Below, piece after piece: positions 52,733-59,285 of a DNA stretch of 59,285 nt (positions within the stretch are counted from its first letter, which is position 1; the number at the start of each line of letters is the position of its first letter). Where the stretch lies: NCBI RefSeq assembly GCF_014284335.1, contig NZ_JACOGF010000023.1, positions 1 through 59,285 of the forward strand, in the 5' to 3' direction. The notes beneath the pieces were generated by a model that saw nothing but the letters and a program-made list of their open reading frames with translations, was not told where the DNA came from and did not search any database. The DNA comes from Undibacterium hunanense (lineage in GTDB: Bacteria; Pseudomonadota; Gammaproteobacteria; Burkholderiales; Burkholderiaceae_D). The position numbers were made by a program, and so were the translations under genes.

Positions 52733-53074
52733 ATGGATTCCACCATCATCTGGTTGCAGGCCAATGCCCCGATGAAGCCCTTATTGGGCCAGCCTTGCAA
52801 TGGTTGTGGTGTTTGTTGTGCGGCAGAACCCTGCCCGGTGGCAAGGGTCTTTTTATGGCAGTTACGCGGCAGTTGCCTTGCGCTGGAATGGCATGCCGAC
52901 GTACAGCAATACCGCTGCGGTATGTTGGTACAGCCCGCGACGTATTTGCGCTGGCTACCGACAAGCTGGCAAGCCTGGTTTGCCAAGCGCGTCAGGCGCT
53001 GGATAGCAGCAGGTACAGCCTGTGATTCGGACGCCCTTGCTGCCAACGGTGCCCTGTCAGAAGATCAAACCTGA
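52733..53074 (+). CDS. Small cysteine-rich metal-binding protein (YkgJ-like)
   Basis: A 113-residue soluble protein. The N-terminal half contains QPCNGCGVCCAAEPCPVAR and the later WHADVQQYRCGML, a cysteine arrangement like the zinc/iron-chelating YkgJ family. The rest is helical with several tryptophans. It lies 52 bases after the dedA-type gene and may be co-transcribed with it. Function is unknown; the family is sometimes linked to iron-sulfur or zinc handling. Confidence 0.65.
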   Translation: MDSTIIWLQANAPMKPLLGQPCNGCGVCCAAEPCPVARVFLWQLRGSCLALEWHADVQQYRCGMLVQPATYLRWLPTSWQAWFAKRVRRWIAAGTACDSDALAANGALSEDQT

Positions 53075-53101
53075 ATACAGATTACTGGCATTTGTTTGTA
53101 C

Positions 53102-53752
53102 TTATCTGAAAATTACCGGCAATACCCACGCACACACCAGTGCCACGCCGGCATTGCCTGCCACCAGTATCTGGGTCTGGCGCATGTCTGGTTTCAGGGT
53201 ACCTACATTAATTTCTGACTTTAACGCACTGGCGATGCGATCCACTTTTTCGTCCTGCGTGGTTGCGCCTTCAGTAGACGTTTTTTCCATCACGCGGGTG
53301 ACGATGGAAATGAAGTCAAACTTTTCAAGCAGCTTGTCGAAAATCGCCTTGTTGATCGTTGATTGCTGGCTGATACTGGTAATCACGGCGCTCAGCTTTT
53401 CATGAATGGCGCCACCTTTGGCCTGGGTGCTGTCCAGCAACTGCGGATAAGTATCTGCCAGTTTGCCGACGACAAAACGGCTCAGGTCATCACCATGTTC
53501 ATCCATAATAAAATGCAGGGCGGTGGCCGTACCCTGTTTTTTTCCCATGATGAAATACACCACGGGTGATGCCAGGGCCATCAGCAATAACAGTACCCAG
53601 GGTACGGCACTGCTGTTTCTGCCAGCAGAGCTGGAAAAGAAAATCAGCAAAAACAGGTTGAAGACGATGCCAAAGGCGGTGTAAGCGATGATGCGCGTGG
53701 ACAGTTTGACGCCTGCTGCTGCGGTCACATTCAAAATACTTTTAATTGCCAT
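53102..53752 (-). CDS. Membrane protein of unknown function
   Basis: A 216-residue protein. Two adjacent hydrophobic helices (about 25-45 and 52-68) are followed by a helical soluble part (LLDSTQAKGGAIHEKLSAVITSISQQSTINKAIFDKLLEKFDF) and a final hydrophobic helix near the C-terminus. I do not recognise a family. The ATG at 53752 with AGGA upstream is preferred over a frame open to 53839. It is convergent with the YkgJ-like gene, and nothing around it suggests a role. Confidence 0.65.
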   Translation of the reverse strand: MAIKSILNVTAAAGVKLSTRIIAYTAFGIVFNLFLLIFFSSSAGRNSSAVPWVLLLLMALASPVVYFIMGKKQGTATALHFIMDEHGDDLSRFVVGKLADTYPQLLDSTQAKGGAIHEKLSAVITSISQQSTINKAIFDKLLEKFDFISIVTRVMEKTSTEGATTQDEKVDRIASALKSEINVGTLKPDMRQTQILVAGNAGVALVCAWVLPVIFR

Positions 53753-53884
53753 GCTGGTGTCCTGTTGCGGTGGCAGTGCCTTGGCCTGCCCATTGTTGGA
53801 GAGTGGATGGATTGCCAACAAATCATAACATACCGACAATTCAGCCTCGCCAATTCCACCTCGACAGCCGATAGTCGGTGGGCG

Positions 53885-54508
53885 TTAGCGCGTCATCAGC
53901 ATCAAGCGAAGCGCCAAGGTTACCAGCACCGTCGCCAGCAGCCAGGCTTGCAGTCTTGCTGCGTACGCATGCCTTACCAGTACACCGCGCATGACATGGC
54001 CAAAGCTGCCCAGCAATGCGTGGAACAGGCTGCTGATCAGCGTCAGTACCAATCCCAGCAACAGCAGTTGTTGCACTACCATGCCGTTTTGTGTATCCAC
54101 AAATTGCGGCAAAAACACCATGAAGAATAACCAGGCTTTGGGATTGAACAGACTGTTCAGGCTGGATTGTACAAATACCGTTCGCAAGGAAAATGCGGCC
54201 ACACTGGCCTGCATCACCATCGCAGGACGACGCAAGGCCTTGTAGGCCAGCCACAATAAATACAGCGCCCCGGCATAACGCAACAGATCAAACGACGGTG
54301 GCCAGGCTGTAATGACGGCAGTAATGCCGCTGGCCGTCAGTACTGTCAGTACGATGTCGGCAGCACCTATGCCCAGCGCAGCAGCGACGCCACCACGCAC
54401 ACCATATTGCACGCCGCAAGTCATGACAAAGGCCATGTTGGGGCCAGGTGAACACAGTAAAAATAAAACCGCAAGACTAAAGGTAGCAAGCGTGCTGAGG
54501 CTGATCAT
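53885..54508 (-). CDS. LysE family amino acid exporter
   Basis: A 207-residue inner-membrane exporter with six hydrophobic helices. The N-terminal LLFLLCSPGPNMAFVMTCGVQYGVRGGVAAALGIGAAD is diagnostic of the LysE/RhtB family, which expels amino acids or homoserine lactone-like compounds. It diverges from the MocR-like regulator gene, the typical arrangement for a regulator controlling an exporter. Confidence 0.92.
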   Translation of the reverse strand: MISLSTLATFSLAVLFLLCSPGPNMAFVMTCGVQYGVRGGVAAALGIGAADIVLTVLTASGITAVITAWPPSFDLLRYAGALYLLWLAYKALRRPAMVMQASVAAFSLRTVFVQSSLNSLFNPKAWLFFMVFLPQFVDTQNGMVVQQLLLLGLVLTLISSLFHALLGSFGHVMRGVLVRHAYAARLQAWLLATVLVTLALRLMLMTR

Positions 54509-54609
54509 TAGCGCATCCTGGAAATGAGACTGGCCATGATTGCCAGAAATAAAAACGCAGTGTAGTCTTGTGACTTAATACAGTAAAAAAATTGTTCTAG
54601 ATACTTTCC

Positions 54610-55935
54610 ATGGCTCTGGCGCGTTATAAATCCATCGTCGATGATTTTGCCCTGCGCATAGGCAATGGCAGTCTGCGCCCCGGTACACAGTTACCCACAC
54701 TGCGAAAACTGATGCAGCAACAGGGCATTGCCCTGGCGACGGCATCGCGTGTCTATGCTGAACTGGAAGCGCGTGGTCTGGTTGCCTGTGAAATGGGGCG
54801 GGGTACATTTGTACGCGATACCACACTGCCGCGCGGTCTGGGGCTGGAACAACAAACCCTGCAGGCCGGGAGCATTGATCTGGTCTTCAATTACCCAACC
54901 CTGCCCGGACAGGACGAATTGTTGCGAGAAGGCTTGCGTAGCATGGCCAGTTCAGGTGACCTGGATGCCTTGCTGCATTCAGCACCGCAAGGCGGTCGCA
55001 TGCATGAAAGGCATACCATGGCCAGGCATTTGCGTAACCGTGGTTTGCGGGTACCGGCGGAACAGGTCCTGATCGTCAACGGCGCACAGCAGGGGCTGGC
55101 AATCAGCGTGCTGGGTTTGCTGATGCCGGGCGATATTCTGGTGATGGATGCGGTGAGCTTTCCGGGAATGAAAATACTGGCGCAACAGGCCAGGCTGGAT
55201 GTCGAGGCATTGCCCTTGCATGACGACAAACTTGATCTGACGGCACTGGCAGCGCTATGCAGGCGGCGACCGGTGCGTGCGGTCTATGTAATGCCCAGTA
55301 TGCACAACCCCATGGGGTCGGTCATGTCGGATGCCGAACGCAAGAAGCTGGCGCAGCTGGCAGCGCGGTATCGGTTTCTGATTATTGAAGATGCTGCCTA
55401 TGCTTTCCTGGCAGAACCAGCGCCCAGACCAGTGTTCACCTATGCCCCGGCGCAGACTGTATATGTATCTGGTTTATCAAAAAGCGTGGCATCTGGTTTG
55501 CGCATAGGCATGGTGGTGGCACCACCAGCCTTGATACCGGCATTGGAAACGGCGATACGGGTATCGTCCGGCAACACACCATCATTGATGGTCAGCCTTG
55601 CCTGCCAGTGGATAGAAGCTGGTGTTGTTGACAAGCTGGAAGTGCAAAAACGCAAGGATGCAAGACAGCGCCAGCGGCTGGCACGCCGCATCTTGCAGGG
55701 TTGCCATATCAGGGCGCACCCCTCATCGTATTATTTGTGGTTGACGCTGGCAGATGGGATGCGGGCAGATCAGATTGCTGCTGCCCTGGCGCAGCAGGGT
55801 GTCATGGTGAGTACGGCGGATGCCTTTGCTGCCGGTACCAGTGCGCCCCAGGCTTTGCGCTTGGCATTGGGTTCCATTTCCATGGAAGCACTGGCGAATG
55901 CGCTGCACAAGGTGCAGCGTCTGTGCTGCCTATAA
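54610..55935 (+). CDS. MocR-like GntR regulator with aminotransferase domain
   Basis: A 441-residue transcription factor. Residues 1-70 are the GntR winged helix (IGNGSLRPGTQLPTLRKLMQQQGIALATASRVYAELEARGLVACEMGRGTFV). The rest is a class I aminotransferase fold with PLP-binding Lys291 in YVSGLSKSVASGLRIG and the MPSMHNPMGSVMS segment. MocR proteins sense PLP-linked amino compounds. It is divergent from the LysE exporter with a 101-base gap and probably controls it. Confidence 0.9.
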   Translation: MALARYKSIVDDFALRIGNGSLRPGTQLPTLRKLMQQQGIALATASRVYAELEARGLVACEMGRGTFVRDTTLPRGLGLEQQTLQAGSIDLVFNYPTLPGQDELLREGLRSMASSGDLDALLHSAPQGGRMHERHTMARHLRNRGLRVPAEQVLIVNGAQQGLAISVLGLLMPGDILVMDAVSFPGMKILAQQARLDVEALPLHDDKLDLTALAALCRRRPVRAVYVMPSMHNPMGSVMSDAERKKLAQLAARYRFLIIEDAAYAFLAEPAPRPVFTYAPAQTVYVSGLSKSVASGLRIGMVVAPPALIPALETAIRVSSGNTPSLMVSLACQWIEAGVVDKLEVQKRKDARQRQRLARRILQGCHIRAHPSSYYLWLTLADGMRADQIAAALAQQGVMVSTADAFAAGTSAPQALRLALGSISMEALANALHKVQRLCCL

Positions 55936-55951
55936 CCCAGGCACCATCACT

Positions 55952-57397
55952 TCAGGTCATGCGGTTTTTTGCCAGTGGCGGGTTCTTGGCGAAATATTTC
56001 TTGATACCCTTCATGACGGCATCGGCCAACTGATTCTGATAGTCTTCATCGGTCAGCTTGGCTTCTTCTTCCGGGTTGGAGATAAAGGCAGTTTCTATCA
56101 ATATGCTGGGAATGTCCGGCGCTTTTAATACAGCAAAGCCAGCCTGTTCAACCGAACCCTTGTGCAACTTGTTGATGCCGCCGATTTCATTCAGCACGAC
56201 TTTACCAAGCTTCAGGCTGTCATTGATCTGTGCCGTTGTGGACAGATCCAGCAAGACACTGGCCAACTGTCTGTCATGGGTTTTGATGTTGACGCCGCCG
56301 ATCAGATCGGCAGCGTTTTCCTTGTCTGCCAGCCAGCGTGCAGCTGTGGAGCTGGCACCTTTTTCTGACAACACAAACACCGATGATCCGCGTGCGCTGG
56401 AATTGACAAAGGCATCGGCATGTACCGACATGAACAAATCAGCCTGCACGGCACGGGCTTTCTGTACCCTGACATTCAAGGGCACAAAATAATCCGAATC
56501 ACGCGTCAGCATGACACGCATATTCGGATGCTGCTCAATTTTGGCTTTGAGTCGCTTGGCTATCGACAGAACCACGTCTTTTTCACGGCTGCCACCACGA
56601 CCAATGGCACCGGGGTCTTCTCCACCATGGCCTGGGTCAATGGCGATGGTGATCATGCGGGTTAGCTGTACCGGCTTTTCAGCAGGTTTTTCGGCCGGCT
56701 TTTCTGGTGCGGTTTGCTGCTGGATTTCTGGTCTGGCGGCGATTTTTTCGTCTGGCTTGTTGTCTGTTTTGCTATCGGCCTTAGTATCGGCTTTAGTATC
56801 GGTTCTTGTATCTGGCTTGCCGTTATTCGCCACCGCGTTTGGTGTGCCAGGTGCAGGAATACCATCCTTGTTCCATTCACCCTTTTCTATCATTGCAGCA
56901 ATAGGGTCGGGCGGATTGGCTGGGTACAGATCGAATACCAGGCGGTGTTTATAATTACCCACTGGTTGCAGGGTAAATACCTGCGGGCTGACTTCTTCTT
57001 TCAGATCAAACACCAGGCGCACGACATTCGGCTTGTTCTGGCCTACGCGCACCTGTTTGATGTATGGATCATTTGATTTGATCTTGGCAACCAGTTCTTT
57101 CAGCTTGGCATTCAGTTCCAGACCTTCGATATCGACAAACAGGCGATACGGGTCTTTCAACACAAAATGACTGGTTTTCAGTTCGCTATCGTTTTCCAGC
57201 GTGACGCGGGTATAGTCTTCTGCCGGCCAGACGCGCACGGCCAGTATTTGTGCCGCATTGGCAGTGGGCGCAAACACGGATAGCAGCAGGGTGCCGCCAG
57301 CCTTGAGCAGGACACGACGTTGTTGGGAATGCACAGTAGTGCTTACCGTACTAACAGCGCTTACAGATTCGGGGCAAACTTGAGTAATGCGAGACAT
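55952..57397 (-). CDS. amiC: N-acetylmuramoyl-L-alanine amidase with AMIN domain
   Basis: A 481-residue periplasmic amidase that cuts septal peptidoglycan during cell separation. A Tat-type signal begins at QQRRVLLKAGGTLLL (Arg27-Arg28). The AMIN domain (about 50-160) binds the envelope; a linker (about 185-250) is rich in TKAD/SKTDN/PAEK repeats. The amidase_3 domain has IDPGHGGEDPGAIG, SREKDV, MSVHADAF and SILIETAFISN, so the zinc site (two His, Glu) and catalytic Glu are present. It overlaps the end of tsaE by 37 bases and is translated with it. Confidence 0.93.
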   Translation of the reverse strand: MSRITQVCPESVSAVSTVSTTVHSQQRRVLLKAGGTLLLSVFAPTANAAQILAVRVWPAEDYTRVTLENDSELKTSHFVLKDPYRLFVDIEGLELNAKLKELVAKIKSNDPYIKQVRVGQNKPNVVRLVFDLKEEVSPQVFTLQPVGNYKHRLVFDLYPANPPDPIAAMIEKGEWNKDGIPAPGTPNAVANNGKPDTRTDTKADTKADSKTDNKPDEKIAARPEIQQQTAPEKPAEKPAEKPVQLTRMITIAIDPGHGGEDPGAIGRGGSREKDVVLSIAKRLKAKIEQHPNMRVMLTRDSDYFVPLNVRVQKARAVQADLFMSVHADAFVNSSARGSSVFVLSEKGASSTAARWLADKENAADLIGGVNIKTHDRQLASVLLDLSTTAQINDSLKLGKVVLNEIGGINKLHKGSVEQAGFAVLKAPDIPSILIETAFISNPEEEAKLTDEDYQNQLADAVMKGIKKYFAKNPPLAKNRMT

Positions 57398-57846
57398 GCG
57401 ACACCTTTGGCAGACAACGCGTGCAATTCTACCTCACGACCGTCACCGGCGACGCGCAAAAATATATTCAAATCAGGTTCGGGCAGCACGCCATCGGCTT
57501 TTTCTGGCCATTCCACCACACAAATATTGCTGTCGTTAAACTCGTCACGGAAGCCGGCCTCAGCAAATTCATCTGCACTGATCATGCGATACAGGTCAAA
57601 ATGCATGATGGTGACAGTTTGCCCCTTCAGCGTAACCTGATACGGTTCGGCCAGGGTATAAGTCGGGCTTTTGACATTGCCAGCGTGCCCGGCAGCATGG
57701 ATCATGGCACGTGTCAGGGCTGTTTTGCCTGCGCCCAGGTCGCCATGTAAAAAAATGCTCATGCCCGGTGTCAGTGCATGCGCCAGGCATTTACCCAGGG
57801 CCTGGGTGGCTGCTTCATTGGCGAGTGTGGTCTTATAATGTGACAT
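57361..57846 (-). CDS. tsaE: tRNA threonylcarbamoyladenosine biosynthesis protein TsaE
   Basis: A 161-residue ATPase that partners TsaB/TsaD in making t6A37 on tRNAs that read ANN codons. The P-loop is HGDLGAGKTALTR (Lys41, Thr42), followed by VKSPTYTLAEPY, MHFDLYRM and VVEWPEKA, all standard. The ATG at 57846 is used here; AGGAA lies too close to it for an ideal ribosome-binding site, and a TTG at 57855 is an alternative. It precedes amiC and is divergent from queG. Confidence 0.93.
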   Translation of the reverse strand: MSHYKTTLANEAATQALGKCLAHALTPGMSIFLHGDLGAGKTALTRAMIHAAGHAGNVKSPTYTLAEPYQVTLKGQTVTIMHFDLYRMISADEFAEAGFRDEFNDSNICVVEWPEKADGVLPEPDLNIFLRVAGDGREVELHALSAKGVACLALLKFAPNL

Positions 57847-57925
57847 TTCCTGCAAAGTTCTTATTCATGAATTCGCTAAACATAGCACATCACCCACACT
57901 CTGTGTGTACCGCAGGGGCATGTTC

Positions 57926-59008
57926 ATGAGTCTGGACAGCGCTGCCCTGGCTGATCTGGCCGGGCAAATACGCCTGTGGGGCAAAGAGCTGGGCTTTGCC
58001 GAACTGCGTATCGGCGATGTTGATCTGTCGCATATCGAATCCAGTTTTCAGGACTGGCTGGACGCCGGTTACCATGGCGAGATGGCATACATGGCCAGCC
58101 ACGGCAGCAAGCGTACCCGCCCGGCAGAACTGGTGCCCGGCACCGTCAGAGTCATTTCTGCCCGCATGAATTATCTGCCTAAAACGGAAAGCTGGCGTGC
58201 CGAAGAACAGGGCCAGGCAGCAGACAAGGCCGTCATATCCTTGTATGCACGCGGGCGCGACTACCACAAGGTCTTGCGCACCCGCCTGCAACAACTGGCC
58301 GAACGCATAGAAAAAGCCATAGGCCCCTTTGGTTATCGGGTATTTACCGATTCTGCCCCGGTCATGGAGGTGGCCCTGGCCGCAAAAGCCGGGCTGGGCT
58401 GGCGTGGTAAACATAGCCTGTTGTTGAGCCGTGAAGCAGGGTCCATGTTCTTTCTGGGCGAAATCCTGATCGATCTGCCGTTGCCAGTGGATGAACCGGT
58501 GGGCCAGCATTGCGGCCAATGCAGCGCCTGCATTGATGTCTGCCCGACCAAAGCGATTGTTGCCCCTTACACGGTGGATGCGCGCCTGTGCGTGTCTTAC
58601 CTGACCATAGAATTGCACGGCAGCATACCGGTAGAGCTACGCCCCCTGATCGGTAACCGTGTGTATGGCTGCGACGACTGCCAGTTGGTCTGCCCCTGGA
58701 ATAAATTCGCCCAGGCTGCCGCCGTGGACGACTTCGCCGTCCGCAACGGACTCGACAATGCCCGCATGGTGCATTTGTTTGCCTGGACCGAAGAACAGTT
58801 CCTGCGCATGCTGGAAGGCAGCCCGATACGACGTATCGGCCATGAACGCTGGTTACGCAATATTGCAGTCGGGTTGGGAAATGCAGCGTCCAGTATGCGG
58901 GGCGATGCAGAGATTGTTGCAGCCTTGCAGGCGCGCCTGGTGCATCCGTCGGAGATGGTGAGGGAGCATGTGGGGTGGGCGTTGGGGCGGCATGGGGTAG
59001 TGAGCTAG
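57926..59008 (+). CDS. queG: Epoxyqueuosine reductase QueG
   Basis: A 360-residue cobalamin-dependent iron-sulfur enzyme that makes the last step of queuosine synthesis in tRNA. The substrate Asp142 lies in FTDSAPVMEVALAAKAGLGW, and the 2[4Fe-4S] ferredoxin cysteines in CGQCSACIDVCP (196-207) and YGCDDCQLVCPW (249-257). A C-terminal HEAT-like stretch is present (AALQARLVHPSEMVREHVGWALG). ATG 57926 has AGGGG seven bases upstream and is preferred over ATG 57920 and GTG 57905. It is divergent from tsaE. Confidence 0.94.
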   Translation: MSLDSAALADLAGQIRLWGKELGFAELRIGDVDLSHIESSFQDWLDAGYHGEMAYMASHGSKRTRPAELVPGTVRVISARMNYLPKTESWRAEEQGQAADKAVISLYARGRDYHKVLRTRLQQLAERIEKAIGPFGYRVFTDSAPVMEVALAAKAGLGWRGKHSLLLSREAGSMFFLGEILIDLPLPVDEPVGQHCGQCSACIDVCPTKAIVAPYTVDARLCVSYLTIELHGSIPVELRPLIGNRVYGCDDCQLVCPWNKFAQAAAVDDFAVRNGLDNARMVHLFAWTEEQFLRMLEGSPIRRIGHERWLRNIAVGLGNAASSMRGDAEIVAALQARLVHPSEMVREHVGWALGRHGVVS

Positions 59009-59179
59009 TTCATTGAATACTATGCTTACATGGCGAATTAACCGTGTTCGCATTTTCGTCGCTCCAGCGGTGTTCATTACACACTTGAGTCTTTATTCAA
59101 GCGATTACCCGTTGTAGAGACAGGCTGGCATCAGTCGATCATTGGCAGTCATAATATTGTCGCTCCAGCGCAGGCTGGA

Positions 59180-59285
59180 GCCCAGCGACGTTGCTTGTGT
59201 GCCGTACTTTGATTAAAAGATTGCACTTCGTGGACACAGGCCGGGTCTCGGCCCGGCGGCCGAGATACTTTCTTTTGCGTCGCCA
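59180..59285. repeat. End of window: probable dispersed intergenic repeat
   Basis: The hairpin GCTCCAGC/GCTGGAGC lies near 59164-59183, and GTCGCTCCAGCG occurs again at about 59057. From 59239 the sequence runs through a GC-rich GGCCGGGTCTCGGCCCGGCGGCC hairpin segment into GAGATACTTTCTTTTGCGTCGCCA. The latter closely resembles a repeated intergenic sequence I recall from Oxalobacteraceae and other Burkholderiales (CTTTCTTTTGCTTCGCCA). It is cut by the window edge. Confidence 0.55.

Overview
The window reads as a chromosomal segment of a betaproteobacterium of the order Burkholderiales, most likely family Oxalobacteraceae (Undibacterium or a close relative). This is inferred from moderate GC, the style of the housekeeping proteins, and the order queG/tsaE/amiC/mutL/miaA; no rRNA is present to confirm it. 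Coding is dense on both strands. One tRNA gene (Met-type, CAT anticodon) lies near 47.5 kb, and no intact insertion sequence, prophage or CRISPR array was seen.

Layout. (1) 1-3.9 kb: the 5' end of a tonB gene, then glucokinase and a GH13 alpha-glucosidase behind two HexR-like operators. (2) 4.0-15.4 kb: an exopolysaccharide locus that mixes parts of three known pathways. It has two BcsQ-type MinD ATPases and a BcsE with its c-di-GMP motif (cellulose accessories); a TPR/beta-barrel exporter, a GT2 synthase, a small membrane protein and a membrane-anchored polysaccharide deacetylase (arranged as in pga loci); and AlgF-like and AlgX/AlgJ-like proteins (O-acetylation). BcsA with PilZ, BcsB, BcsZ and an MBOAT acetyl carrier are all absent. 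(3) 15.6-21.8 kb: an FtrA-like regulator, a DUF2798 protein, and an overlapping sensor kinase / REC-PAS-GGDEF-EAL pair that could supply or remove c-di-GMP. (4) 22-29.7 kb: miscellaneous genes: an orphan Cys-His-Asp protein, a Tat-exported prolyl oligopeptidase, a LemA/TPM/TPM operon, an epimerase relic, a DUF2177 protein, a secreted ClpP-fold protein and a solute-binding protein without a signal peptide. (5) 29.9-37.2 kb: a transglutaminase / transglutaminase-DUF2126 / ATP-grasp-alpha-E cassette, followed by a decayed copy of the 3' end of the solute-binding gene that precedes it. (6) 37.2-42.8 kb: an iron-uptake operon (fecI, fecR, TonB-dependent receptor, PepSY membrane protein) behind a perfect 19-bp Fur-box palindrome. 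(7) 43.4-47.2 kb: an AT-rich three-gene island (DUF262 protein, DUF3696-type ATPase, unknown protein) enclosed by inverted sequence blocks; it looks like a defence module. (8) 47.5-59 kb: tRNA, miaA, an MFS exporter, mutL, a dedA-type gene, small membrane genes, lysE/mocR, amiC, tsaE and queG. This is the widespread queG-tsaE-ami-mutL-miaA neighbourhood interrupted by unrelated genes.

The two most unusual systems are the hybrid Bcs/Pga/Alg polysaccharide locus and the three-gene DUF262/ATPase/unknown island. Starts were chosen by ribosome-binding sites, signal peptides and family alignment from memory; several remain ambiguous and are marked. No similarity search could be run.
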